A stretch of 64,000 nt of DNA from JAMXLO01 sp963818775 (GCA_963818775.1 CAWFUF010000011.1:1054001-1118000); one strand, 5' to 3'; counted from the stretch's first letter, positions 36,040 to 46,764 are shown. The notes: a model not told the origin generated them from the letters alone. Numbers and translations: made by a program.

Positions 36040-36804
36040 ATGGCCCGCCGCCGCCAGCTCTACGAAGGGAAGGCAAAAATCCTGTTCGAGGGGCCCGAAC
36101 CCGGCACTCTCGTGCAGTACTTCAAGGACGACGCCACCGCCTTCAACGCACAGAAGAAGGGCGTGATCACCGGCAAGGGAGTGCTGAACAATCGCATTAG
36201 CGAATACCTGATGATGCGGTTGGCAGAGATTGGCATCCCTACCCACTTCGTCCGCCGCCTGAACATGCGCGAGCAGCTCATCCGCGAGGTCGAGATCATT
36301 CCGCTTGAGGTGGTGGTTCGTAACGTCGCTGCCGGCAGCCTCTCCAAGCGGCTGGGGATACCGGAAGGTACACGGCTGCCGCGCTCGATCATCGAGTACT
36401 ACTACAAGAATGATGCCCTTGAGGACCCGATCGTGTCGGAGGAGCACATCACCTGCTTCGGTTGGGCCAACGCCGCCGATATCGATGACATCGTGGCGCT
36501 GACACTGCGCATCAACGACTTCCTCGCCGGCCTGTTCCTCGGCGTCGGCATCACGCTGGTGGATTTCAAGCTGGAGTTCGGCCGGCTGTGGGAGAATGAG
36601 GAGATGCGCATCGTTCTGGCTGACGAGATCAGCCCGGACAATTGCCGGCTGTGGGACTCGAAGACCAATGAGAAGATGGACAAGGACCGCTTCCGCCGCG
36701 ACCTCGGCAAGGTCGAGGAGGCCTACCAGGAGGTGGCCAAGCGCCTTGGTATCCTGCCCGAGGCCGGTGTGCGCGACATGAAGGGCCCGGAGCTCATGCA
36801 GTGA
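36040..36804 (+). CDS. purC: SAICAR synthetase
   Basis: A 254-residue enzyme that ligates aspartate to CAIR in purine synthesis. It has the canonical start RRQLYEGKAKILFEG (ATP loop YEGKAK), the central VVVRNVAAGSLSKRLG and the LVDFKLEFG and LADEISPDNCRLWD motifs that bind ATP and magnesium. ATG 36040 matches the family start. It overlaps purS by four bases (GTGA), indicating tight co-transcription and probably coupled translation. Confidence 0.96.
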   Translation: MARRRQLYEGKAKILFEGPEPGTLVQYFKDDATAFNAQKKGVITGKGVLNNRISEYLMMRLAEIGIPTHFVRRLNMREQLIREVEIIPLEVVVRNVAAGSLSKRLGIPEGTRLPRSIIEYYYKNDALEDPIVSEEHITCFGWANAADIDDIVALTLRINDFLAGLFLGVGITLVDFKLEFGRLWENEEMRIVLADEISPDNCRLWDSKTNEKMDKDRFRRDLGKVEEAYQEVAKRLGILPEAGVRDMKGPELMQ

Positions 36805-37043
36805 AGGCCACCGTGACCGTGATGCTGAAGCCGGGCGTGCTGGACCCGCAGGGCAAGGCGATCGGTCACGCGCTGCATACCTTGGGGTTCGGCAATGTCG
36901 GGGAAGTGCGGGCGGGAAAGGTGATCGAGCTTGAGCTGGCCGAGAGCGATCCGGAACGCGCCCATGCCGTCGCCGAAGAGATGGCGCGGAAGCTGCTGGC
37001 GAACACCGTGATCGAGAGCTTCCGGGTACTGGTGGATGCATAA
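36801..37043 (+). CDS. purS: FGAM synthase subunit PurS
   Basis: An 80-residue protein that bridges PurQ and PurL in the three-subunit formylglycinamidine ribonucleotide synthase. The family pattern is VTVMLKPGVLDPQGKAIGHAL, then LGFGNVGEVRAGKVIELEL and a final NTVIESFRVLV. The GTG start at 36801 overlaps the purC stop. It is followed, before purQ, by a 24-base piece of a palindromic repeat. Confidence 0.95.
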   Translation: MKATVTVMLKPGVLDPQGKAIGHALHTLGFGNVGEVRAGKVIELELAESDPERAHAVAEEMARKLLANTVIESFRVLVDA

Positions 37044-37048
37044 CGCAA

Positions 37049-37072
37049 CCTTCCGCAAGGGGAGGGGGAGGG
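37049..37072. repeat. Partial GC-rich palindromic repeat between purS and purQ
   Basis: CCTTCCGCAAGGGGAGGGGG is the same CCCTCCCGCAAGGGGAGGG-type core found at the end of maeB and in the glycosyltransferase at 45.8 kb. It occupies most of the 39-base purS-purQ gap. It could form a small hairpin in the polycistronic message. Confidence 0.6.
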
Positions 37073-37082
37073 TTAGGCACCC

Positions 37083-37763
37083 GTGAAGGCAGGCATTGTC
37101 ATCTTCCCCGGAATCAACCGCGAGCGCGACATGGCGATCGCTTTGCGACGCTCCGGGGCAGAGCCGCGCATGATCTGGCATAAGGAGACCGATCTCGCGG
37201 GTCTGGACCTCATCGTGATCCCCGGCGGCTTCTCACATGGCGACTACCTGCGCTGCGGTGCGATGGCGGCGCATTCGCCGGTGATGACCGCGGTGCGCCG
37301 ACACGTCGCGCGTGGTGGCTACCTGCTGGGCGTATGCAACGGCTTCCAGATACTCACCGAGGCTGGCCTGCTGCCTGGTGCCCTGCTGCGCAATGCCTCG
37401 CTGCGCTTTCTGTCGATGGACTGCCACCTGCGTGTCGAACGCACCGACACCGTGTTCACCAGCCATTATCAGCGCAGGCAGGTGTTTCGTGCGGTGATGG
37501 CACATGGTGATGGTAACTACTTCGCCGACGATGCGACGCTGGACCGTCTGGAAGGAGACGGACTGGTTGCGCTGCGCTACGCGACGCCCTCCAGCGAGAT
37601 CGCGCCGGAGGCCAACCGCAACGGCAGCGCGCGTTCCATCGCCGGCATCCTGTCGCCCAACCTCCGCGTGCTTGGCCTGATGCCGCACCCAGAGGATCTG
37701 GTGGATCCGCTGATGGGCGGCACCGACGGCAAGCCTCTGTTCGACGCACTGGCGGCGGCGTAG
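37083..37763 (+). CDS. purQ: FGAM synthase glutaminase subunit PurQ
   Basis: A 226-residue class I glutamine amidotransferase that supplies ammonia to PurL. The nucleophile elbow is GVCNGFQ with Cys85, and the catalytic His-Glu pair is in LMPHPEDL. The start is GTG 37083 (VKAGIVIFPG). In most alphaproteobacteria purL follows directly; here 4.9 kb of mostly broken genes separate them, so purL may need its own promoter. Confidence 0.95.
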   Translation: MKAGIVIFPGINRERDMAIALRRSGAEPRMIWHKETDLAGLDLIVIPGGFSHGDYLRCGAMAAHSPVMTAVRRHVARGGYLLGVCNGFQILTEAGLLPGALLRNASLRFLSMDCHLRVERTDTVFTSHYQRRQVFRAVMAHGDGNYFADDATLDRLEGDGLVALRYATPSSEIAPEANRNGSARSIAGILSPNLRVLGLMPHPEDLVDPLMGGTDGKPLFDALAAA

Positions 37764-37771
37764 GGCGGCAG

Positions 37772-37955
37772 TCAAACGGCCAACCTGCCTTGGGCGGGCG
37801 GGCGGCTGGGTGACTTCGGGATTTGTGTTGGCCGGAACCGGCAGTTTCCGGCGACGCGCGCCAGCAATCGCCCATCCGCTGTCACCAGCCGCGCACCCCG
37901 TTGCTCTGCCAGGGCGAGTGAAGTGAAGTCATAAACTGTCGATTACCAAAACCAT
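37772..37955 (-). pseudogene. PIN-domain toxin remnant with internal deletion
   Basis: Read on the minus strand, a start at 37955 gives MVLVIDS, the usual beginning of a VapC-type PIN protein. This is followed at once, in a different frame, by VYDFTSLALAEQRGARLVTA and LLARVAGNC, the C-terminal third with its third acidic residue (Asp in VYD) and the TAD motif. The central part, including the second acidic motif, is missing. I infer an internal deletion of most of the gene. A short frame just upstream (start 38017, ending DEAWFW at 37943) could be what is left of its antitoxin. Confidence 0.6.
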
Positions 37956-38189
37956 GCTTCGTCACGCCTCTCATGTGCCAAGTCCGTGGCGAGCCGGCGT
38001 GATCCGCGTGGCGTCATTGCCCCACCGCGGGCAATTCGGCGGCAAGATCGGCCCGTGCATCTGGCGCGCGAGCCAGCACATACCGCAGTTCCCCTCCAAT
38101 GACAGCCCGCGAGCCGTTGCCCTGGCGCGCAATGTCGCGATAGAGCATCGACGGATATCCCCGGATGCACGGCGCGAGGAGAACGTCCA

Positions 38190-39399
38190 ATGTTGTATGA
38201 TCCCGCTCGCCACGAGGGCCTGGCGGATACGACGTGGAATTCGGCGGGAGCCCGAGCAGCTATTGAACGGATTTTCAAGGACACGGTGGCACGGGTGTTG
38301 CCGGACGGTGTGTGGCCGGCGTCTCCGCTTGAAGTGGTCCCTGACGTCGAGCGCGGTGTCTGGATTGGCGCCGCTGGCGTCATCTGGGCGCTGCATTATT
38401 TGGCGGAGCGTGGCTTCGGCAACCACCGACCGGACTTGTATGCGACGGTGGCCAGTCTGCTCGAACCGAACCGTGCGCGGCTACTGCAAACGCAATGGCT
38501 GATCGGCCTACGGGCTCAAGACTTGTCAGCGGGGCTCCACGGCCTGTTGGTGGGCGACACCGGCATCCTATTGCTTCAAGGGCGTGCGGGGAATGAAGAC
38601 GATCGCCGAGCCGCTTGGTGTTGCAGTCGACGAGAACGCTGACAGCGTCATCCGTGAGCTCATGTGGGGTTCGCCAGGCACCATGTTGGCCTCGATTTGG
38701 CTGCACGAGGCCGATGGCGGGACGCCATGGGCCGACCGCTTCGTGCGCGATTCCGATCTGCTGTGGCAACGTATGACCCATTGCGCCGAGGTAGGGTGCC
38801 ACCTTTGGGAGCAGGCGGTGTACGGACACAGGGCCATTCATATTGGCGCCGTCCATGGCTTCGCCGGAAATGCCTTCGCGATCCTGCGTGGGTGGGATCT
38901 GCTGGCCATGGAGCCACGGATTCGCTGGTCCTCGCAGCTGACGGAATCATTTCGGCGCACTGCATTGGTCGAGGATGGTCTGGCGAACTGGCCACAATCG
39001 GTCGCGATGCATCGGCCAGGTCGCACGGCGTTGCTGGTGCAACAATGCCATGGCGCCCCAGGTATGGTGACCTGCTTCGCCGGCTTCCCCGATGCGCCGG
39101 TTGATGACCTGTTGGTGGCCGGCGGTGAACTCATTTGGAAAGCGGGCCCACTCGCGAAGGGGGCTGGCTTCTGCCACGGAACGGCGGGCAACGGGTTCGC
39201 CTTCCTCAAGCTGTTCGCGCGCACCGGCGACACGATTTGGCTGGAGCGGGCCCGCCGTTTCGCGATGCACGCGATCGAGCAGAGTGAGCACGCCTTGGCC
39301 GTTCACGGCAGGCGCCGGTACACACTGTGGACTGGTGACCCTGGCCTCGCCGGCTGCATCGCCGGAACGGCTCAGTTTCCAACCTTTGACATCGTCTGA
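38190..39399 (+). pseudogene. LanC-like protein split by a frameshift
   Basis: Two frames together encode a LanC-like protein of about 400 residues. The first, from ATG 38190 (GAGGAGA upstream), runs through GVWIGAAGVIWALHYLAERG and LSAGLHGLLVGDTGILLL. The second continues from about 38600 with ADSVIRELMWGSPGTMLASI, HGFAGNAFAILRG, QCHGAPGMVTCFAG and FCHGTAGNGFAFLKLF. The zinc ligands Cys (QCHG) and Cys-His (FCHG) are intact. One extra base near 38595-38605 would explain the break. LanC proteins cyclise dehydroamino acids with cysteines, but no precursor peptide or LanM/LanB gene is visible, and stand-alone LanC-like proteins have other roles. Confidence 0.78.
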
Positions 39400-39658
39400 C
39401 CCCGCCCGACGAGACATTGGTTGGAATACCCACAAAGTCCGCGCTTACGTCGCGGGGGCGGCCTCGCGACACGGCCGCCTGTCGGCCAAGCGGCGCCACT
39501 GAACGCCAGCGGTGAACGGGCGGCACGGCGCGGGAACGGGGCCACCTCGTCGACACGCTCAAAAGTCCGCTTTGGGTCGACAGCGGTCATCCAACGGAGC
39601 CGCTGATATGATTGTCCTTACCACCGCTCCAGCGAAACCCGCAGGGCTGGTTTGGTAC
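39400..39658. other. Intergenic stretch with a dispersed-repeat fragment
   Basis: No convincing gene. Bases 39561-39590 (GTCCGCTTTGGGTCGACAGC and flanks) resemble a degenerate dispersed repeat seen in alphaproteobacterial genomes, which when read backwards gives the spurious peptide TAVDPKRTF. The rest is Arg/Ala-rich in every frame. It lies inside the island of broken genes between purQ and purL. Confidence 0.4.
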
Positions 39659-41448
39659 TCAGGCATCGCGATACCAGTCCTGAACCGCCCAGGTGTTATT
39701 GTCCCAGCCGCTCAGCGGGGCGTGCAGTTTGTTTGACACAGCGGACACCCCAGGGCGATGGACGACCGGGATGACCACCACATTTTTAATCACCATGTCG
39801 TTCATGGCTATGAACAGCGCCGCCCGCTTGACAGCATCGAGCTCGTTCTCGGACGCATGGTACAGATTGTCATAATCGGCGTTCTGCCAGCGGGTGCTGT
39901 TCCGGCCAGTCCACTTGTTCGCCTTGCTTGCAGCTTGCGACGACAGAAACTGACGCATGAACACGGCGGGGTCTGGCTGCGTCATGGTCGTCATGGACAT
40001 TTGGATGTCGCAGTAGAAGTGGGCTAATGTATCTGGATTGGCAACGTCCGACGAGAAGAAAACCGACGCCGTAACGCTCTTGATCTCGACCGAGATGCCG
40101 GCCTTCTGACAGGCCTGCTTGACGATCTCCTGGGTTTTCTGGCGGGGCGCGTTGATCGAGGTCTGGTAGACAACATGCAGCTTCACGCCGTTCTTCTCGC
40201 GCACGCCGGCGGAATCGGGCTTCCAACCAGCGTCGTCCAGCAGCTTAATTGCCTTGTCGATGCTGAACTCGTAGTGCGTGTTTGTCGATGCAAAGCGCTT
40301 CGGATTGTTCACGAAGTTGGCGGTGTCGAAGCCGGTGCGGCCGTAGATGAATTTGTGCACCGAGGCGCGATCGACCAGCACGTTGAGCGCATCGCGAACC
40401 GCAGGGTCGGCAAGGAACGGGTGCTTCGTCTTGAGGCTTGACCGTTCACCGTCAACCTCCTTCCAAGGGTCGGTGTTGTTGAGCGCGATATATTCAACGT
40501 TGCCGGTGTCGATGATCTCAGCGTGACCCTTGCCGCCTGTCTCCAGTCGCTTCAGGATCTCGTCTTCGACCTGCATATTCCAGGCGAAATCGTACTCGCC
40601 GGTTTGCATCACAGCGCGCACAGCCGACACCGCATCGCCACCGCCCTTCATCTCGATGGTGTCGAAGTACGGTCGGTTCTTCTGGTGGTAATCCGGGTTG
40701 AGCTTACCTTGTACGAGGTCGCCCGGCTTAAAACCCACAAACAGGCACGGGCCCGTGCCAATGGGTGCCAGGTTCGCCGGCGCCTCGCGCGATCTGGCCC
40801 CCTTGTATGGTTCAAAGACGTGCTTGGGGAGCAGCATGCCGGCGGTTCCGACGAAGGCGTCCGCCCAGAACGGCGTCGGCTTCTCGAACTCGACGCGCGC
40901 CGTGTAGTCGTCGACCTTGACCACATTAATGTCCTGATAGGTTCCGATGGTCGTCGCCGCAGTCGCAGGGTCGGCGGCGTACTGCCAATTGAAGATGCAG
41001 TCGTCGGCCGTGAATGGCTGGCCGTCGTGCCATTTGACGCCCTGCTTGAGCTTCCAGGTGACCGAGAGGCCGTCCTTGGCGACGCCGCCATTCTCGATGC
41101 TCGGGATCTCGGCGGCGAGCATTGGGGCTAGGTCGCCGTCAGCGTCCCAGCCGTCAGCGGCTCGTAAAACACGCGCGAACCGTCCTGGTCCTTGGTGCCG
41201 TTCGCGAAGTGCGGGTTCAGCAGCGTCGGCGCTTGCCACCACAGCACCTTGAGCGCCCCGCCGCCGCCGCGTTTGGTCGGCTTGTAGATCGGCTTTTCAG
41301 CCGCTACAGCCACACCGGATGAAGCCAGCATCTGCGCCGCCAGGGGGGCGGTGAGGCCAAGCGCGATCATTCTCCTAGTGAACGCGCGTCGCGATAGTCT
41401 GCCTTGCCTAACGTCGGCGATGACGCCACGCAATTCGCGTTCGTTCAT
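39659..41448 (-). pseudogene. Family-5 ABC solute-binding protein, frameshifted
   Basis: The N-terminal part (start ATG 41448, MNERELRG) has a Tat-type signal RRAFTRRMIALGLTAPLAA and continues to GSRVFYEPLTA. The rest, GWDADGDLAPMLAAEIPS onward, lies in another frame ending at 39659. The junction is at about 41150-41165 and a one-base change restores a normal SBP_bac_5 protein of about 595 residues. Later family sequence is intact (VTWKLKQGVKWHDGQPF, RDALNVLVDRASVHKF). No permease or ATPase genes adjoin it. It is broken as read, or the indel is a sequencing error. Confidence 0.82.
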
Positions 41449-41977
41449 TGTGATCCGCCTTCTCCCAGAGCACTGACGCCGGATCATGGCCGGCTATTGC
41501 CGTGCCACCACCACCGTCGCGCGGGCGGATGCTAGGCACCATTGGAATCAGGCACAACTTCAATGCGCAGCGGGTCTCGTAGTTGCTTCTACCACCACGG
41601 GTATATGCCGGGAGCCAGAAAGGGATCCAGCGAAAGGCCACCGTACTGAGGTTGCCCGTGCGTTCGTGGTGCATAAGCTCGGCAGCCGCGGTGGAGGTCT
41701 GCGCCATGCCGCAGATCTTCGGGCACGCACTGCTGGGCGCCTGCTGTCCGATATGCAAACCGCTGAGCCTAGCCATGTTCTTGGGAACCAAACTAGGACC
41801 TTCCTGACCTCCGAGAAGGAGACGATTCCCCCTCAGGACATCCCCGCACCTGGCGCGTACTTTCTTTGGCGCATGTTCTTTGGCGCATGCACTGCCGCGA
41901 TGTCCTTGTTGCGGAAAGATGCGTCAGTAGGCCGTCGTGCAGAATGATTGACGCAGCGTAGTAGGAGTGGGAGTAGG
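41449..41977. other. Gene-free stretch with a short tandem repeat
   Basis: About 530 bases upstream of the solute-binding protein gene. Long open frames exist but have no protein character or known motif. At 41862-41889 the 14-base unit TTCTTTGGCGCATG is repeated twice in perfect tandem. Nothing else is recognised. Confidence 0.5.
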
Positions 41978-42597
41978 CTAGGCTGGTGATTGCTCAACGC
42001 GGCTCTGCTGGACGAAGATCCTGCTAGCAGGGATCGTCACGCCGGGCAGCGCTTCGACCTGCGGCGTGCCGGACGTGTCGACAGCGGCGATTGAGGTGTA
42101 TCCGCCGCGGTTCGGGTCGCGGTGCACCAGCACGCGATTTGTCGTCAGGTCCACCACCCAGAACTCGCTGATGCCGGCCCGGGCATAGAGTTCCAGCTTC
42201 GCGCCGAGATCGAAATCCAGGCTCGAATCCGCGACCTCGATCAGCAGATAGACGTCGGGGGCCGCGGGTGCTCCTACGGATAACCCTCCCAAGGCCGCCG
42301 CAGCAGAGTGAAATCCGGCTGTGGCTCCGAGCTGTCATCCAGCATGATCGGGTTCTGCACCGGCACGACCGCCCGCCCGGCCGCCGAGCACACCAGCAAC
42401 TCGGTCAGTGCGTCAACTGCCAGAGCGTGGCGTGGCCCGATCGCCGCCATGTCAACCAGTTGCCCTTCCAACAGCTCGACGCGATCGTCCTCGCCCAGAA
42501 CCCCAGCCTCGGCCAGGCGATGATAGTCACGCACCGTCAGCCGGTGCCGCGGCACCTGATAGCGGGCCAGAATGTCCGTGGCGTGGATATCGTCCAT
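41978..42597 (-). pseudogene. Uma2 family (DUF820) nuclease-fold protein, frameshifted
   Basis: The first half from ATG 42597 has RLTVRDYHRLAEAGVLGEDD, RVELLEGQLVDMAAIGPRHA and stops after LRRPWEGYP. The second half, in another frame, begins VGAPAAPDVYLLIEVADSSL and continues LGAKLELYARAGISEFWVVDL. Together these are a complete Uma2-type protein (PD-(D/E)xK fold; the Asp of PDVYLLIEV and the Glu are in place). A single indel at about 42275-42290 breaks it. The Uma2 family is abundant in cyanobacteria and some proteobacteria and poorly understood. It is the last broken gene before purL. Confidence 0.82.
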
Positions 42598-42667
42598 GCC
42601 GGCAGCTTAGCGCCTTCGCCAGCCCGATGGCAGTCTGTCACCCGAGCGGTTATACCAGCCGCACCGC

Positions 42668-44893
<2,226 letters not shown>

Positions 44894-44909
44894 CCGGGGA
44901 GGGAATGGC

Positions 44910-45143
44910 ATGGCGATGGCGGCGAACGAGATCGAGGCGCTGATCAAGGCGGCGCTCCCCGATGCGCGTATCACCGTCGAAGACCTTGCCGGCGACGGCG
45001 ACCACTACGCCGCCACGGTGGTATCGGAGCAGTTCCGTGGCATACCGCGCGTGAAGCAGCACCAGATCGTCTATGCCGCGCTGCGCGGCAGGATGGGGGG
45101 CGAACTGCACGCCCTCGCGTTGCAGACCTCAGCCCCAGATTAA
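44910..45143 (+). CDS. BolA family protein
   Basis: A 77-residue BolA-fold protein: NEIEALIKAALPDARITVEDLAG, the loop GDGDHYAATVVSEQF and RVKQHQIVYAALRGRMG, with the conserved His that binds a shared [2Fe-2S] cluster with monothiol glutaredoxins. ATG 44910 is five bases after GGGGAGGG. It lies between purL and the Grx4 gene, the standard alphaproteobacterial arrangement, and BolA-Grx4 pairs act in iron-sulfur cluster trafficking and iron sensing. Confidence 0.93.
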   Translation: MAMAANEIEALIKAALPDARITVEDLAGDGDHYAATVVSEQFRGIPRVKQHQIVYAALRGRMGGELHALALQTSAPD

Positions 45144-45168
45144 TAGTTTTCTCCAGGAGTCCTCGGTT

Positions 45169-45507
45169 ATGGCCAACGAAGTGTTCGAACGCATTCAGAG
45201 TGAAGTCGGCGAAGCGCCGGTGATGCTCTATATGAAGGGCACCGCGATGTTCCCGCAGTGCGGGTTCTCGGCGCGCGTGGTCCAGATCCTCACGCACATG
45301 GGCGTGCCGTTCAAGACGGCCAACGTGCTGGAGGATGAGGAGCTGCGCGAGGGGATTAAGCAGTTCTCGCAGTGGCCGACCGTGCCGCAGCTCTACGTGA
45401 AGGGCGAGTTCGTCGGCGGCTGCGATATCGTGACCGAAATGTTCCAGTCGGGCGAGCTAGAGACATTGCTCGCCGAGAAAGGCATCGAGCACAAGACCGA
45501 GGCGTAA
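45169..45507 (+). CDS. grxD: Grx4 family monothiol glutaredoxin
   Basis: A 112-residue glutaredoxin with the single-cysteine CGFS active site (Cys31) in MKGTAMFPQCGFSARVVQIL. The glutathione-binding TVPQLYVKGEFVGGCDIV follows. It binds and transfers [2Fe-2S] clusters with glutathione as ligand. ATG 45169 follows CCAGGAG. It lies 25 bases after its likely partner, the BolA gene. Confidence 0.95.
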   Translation: MANEVFERIQSEVGEAPVMLYMKGTAMFPQCGFSARVVQILTHMGVPFKTANVLEDEELREGIKQFSQWPTVPQLYVKGEFVGGCDIVTEMFQSGELETLLAEKGIEHKTEA

Positions 45508-45535
45508 TCCTCGCCGCGCTCCGTTAAGGCTTTGT

Positions 45536-46639
45536 TTGTTTGCCGATGCGCACGCTGACTGCGTGCGTGTCCGCGTCGTCATTCCTGCCTACAATGCTGC
45601 GCCCTGGATCGGCGGCGCGATCGCGTCGGTGCTCGCGCAGACGCACGAGGACTGGACGCTGGTTGTGGTCGATGATGGATCGACTGACGGAACCAGCGAG
45701 GTCGTTGGTGGGTTTTCTGATCTACGCATCCGCCTGATCCGGCAGGCCAATGCTGGTGTCTCTGCGGCGCGGAATTGTGGAGCCGACGAATTATGCCGCA
45801 CGGCCCCCTCCCCCCATCCCCCTCCCGCAAGGGGAGGGGGAGTGGCGGCGTGTGTTCTCCCCCGCCCCTTGCGGGAGGGGGTTGGGGGGAGGGGGGACTC
45901 GGTCCTGTACCTAGACGCCGATGACTTGCTCGCCCCCGATGCGCTGTCGCGTCTCGTCGCGGCCCTCGATGCCTCACCAAGCGCCGTCGCAGCAATTGGA
46001 GCCTATGCGTTCGTTGATACAGCCTATGTCCGCCATCCGCCCTCCGGCGATACCCTGCGCCGCCTGCTGGTGGGCAATCTGTTCGCCAACGGCGGCCACC
46101 TCCTCGTGCGCAGTGAAGCAATACGCGCGGTCGGCGGCTTCCTCCCCGGCATCGCCTACGGCGAGGATTGGGAATTCTGGATCCGGATCGCTCTCCGCGG
46201 CCCATTCGTCGCGGCTCCGGGTCGTATGCCAGTGTTATTCGTCCGCCAGCAGCCCGGCGGGGCATATCATCGCCTGGCCGCCGATCCAGCCGCCTTCACA
46301 CCCTGTATGGAAGCGATCTTCAGCAATCCGGCTCTGCTTGCCCGCTTCGGTCCCCGGCGCCTCGCCGCAATCCGCCGACGCACCGAAGCTGAGAACGATT
46401 GGATCATCGGCCGCGAACTGATCCGCCACAACCGTGGGCACGAGGGCCTTGTCTGGCTCCGCTGCTCCGTCCGTGCGGCGTTCAGCGTCAAGCGTGCCGT
46501 GCTGTTCGCCGCCGCCCATATGCTGCCGTTGCTGCTTCCCGCCTGGCGCGGCCCGTTCCGTCCCTATCCGCGGGCCGGCGATACGCGCGCGAACTTTGTC
46601 TGCAGCGTGCCGATCACCCCTGCGGCAGGAAGATGGTGA
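45536..46639 (+). CDS. Family 2 glycosyltransferase with in-frame repeat insertion
   Basis: A GT-A glycosyltransferase: RVVIPAYNAAPWIGGAIASV, VVVDDGSTDGT, then AGVSAARNCG and the metal motif LYLDADDLL, followed by GGFLPGIAYGEDWEFWIRI. Between ARN and DADD the family normally has about ten residues; here there are about forty. The excess (residues about 84-120, Pro/Gly/Arg-rich) is encoded by a palindromic GC-rich element at 45803-45896 that keeps the frame open. The start is uncertain: TTG 45536 (AAGG upstream) or GTG 45563. The 3' end overlaps a minus-strand livM remnant, so the C-terminal tail may not be ancestral. The acceptor sugar is unknown. Confidence 0.85.
   Translation: MFADAHADCVRVRVVIPAYNAAPWIGGAIASVLAQTHEDWTLVVVDDGSTDGTSEVVGGFSDLRIRLIRQANAGVSAARNCGADELCRTAPSPHPPPARGGGVAACVLPRPLREGVGGRGDSVLYLDADDLLAPDALSRLVAALDASPSAVAAIGAYAFVDTAYVRHPPSGDTLRRLLVGNLFANGGHLLVRSEAIRAVGGFLPGIAYGEDWEFWIRIALRGPFVAAPGRMPVLFVRQQPGGAYHRLAADPAAFTPCMEAIFSNPALLARFGPRRLAAIRRRTEAENDWIIGRELIRHNRGHEGLVWLRCSVRAAFSVKRAVLFAAAHMLPLLLPAWRGPFRPYPRAGDTRANFVCSVPITPAAGRW
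45803..45896. repeat. Large palindromic GC-rich element inside the glycosyltransferase
   Basis: Two inverted arms of about 36 bases flank a short spacer (AGTGGCGGCGTGTGTTCTCC region). The left arm reads C-tract, AT, CCCCTCCCGCAAGGGGAGGGG; the right arm reads GCCCCTTGCGGGAGGGGGTT then a G-tract, close to the reverse complement. Each arm contains the core seen alone at 14261-14296 and 37049-37072. The whole looks like a two-copy REP/MITE-like unit that has inserted without breaking the reading frame. Confidence 0.85.
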
Positions 46640-46760
46640 ACATCCCCAGCAGGCCTGTCCCCTCCAACGGCACCGGTGCCGAACCGGATACGCAGGGCCT
46701 CTGCGAGCAGAATGGTGATGAATGCGCTGACCGTCGGACCAAGCGGCACACGGGAGAAGG
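46614..46760 (-). pseudogene. Remnant of a livM-type permease C-terminus
   Basis: Minus-strand reading gives SRVPLGPTVSAFITILLAEA, LRIRFGTGAVG and then, in another frame, GLLGMFTIFLPQG followed by TGA at 46614. That layout (hydrophobic helix, ALRIRFGTGA, final LL-x-IFLPQG) resembles the last ~45 residues of LivM branched-chain amino acid permeases. Nothing upstream continues it, so it appears to be a truncated, frame-damaged leftover. An intact livM lies 11 kb away at 57.5 kb. Assignment is by eye and uncertain. Confidence 0.45.
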
Positions 46761-46764
46761 CGAT

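Noticed and set aside
37049..37072. Rho-independent terminator between purS and purQ
   Set aside because: The stem is GC-rich but no T-run follows and the operon clearly continues; the same core is found inside coding sequence elsewhere.
38017..38154. Minus-strand 44-residue frame starting MLYRDIARQGNG
   Set aside because: It is short, with no recognisable antitoxin motif and no clear ribosome site. It may be part of the decayed PIN module, but I cannot support it as a gene.
38190..39399. A lanthipeptide biosynthesis cluster
   Set aside because: Only a broken LanC-like gene is present. I found no LanB, LanM or peptidase gene and no small Cys/Ser/Thr-rich precursor in the flanking 1 kb.
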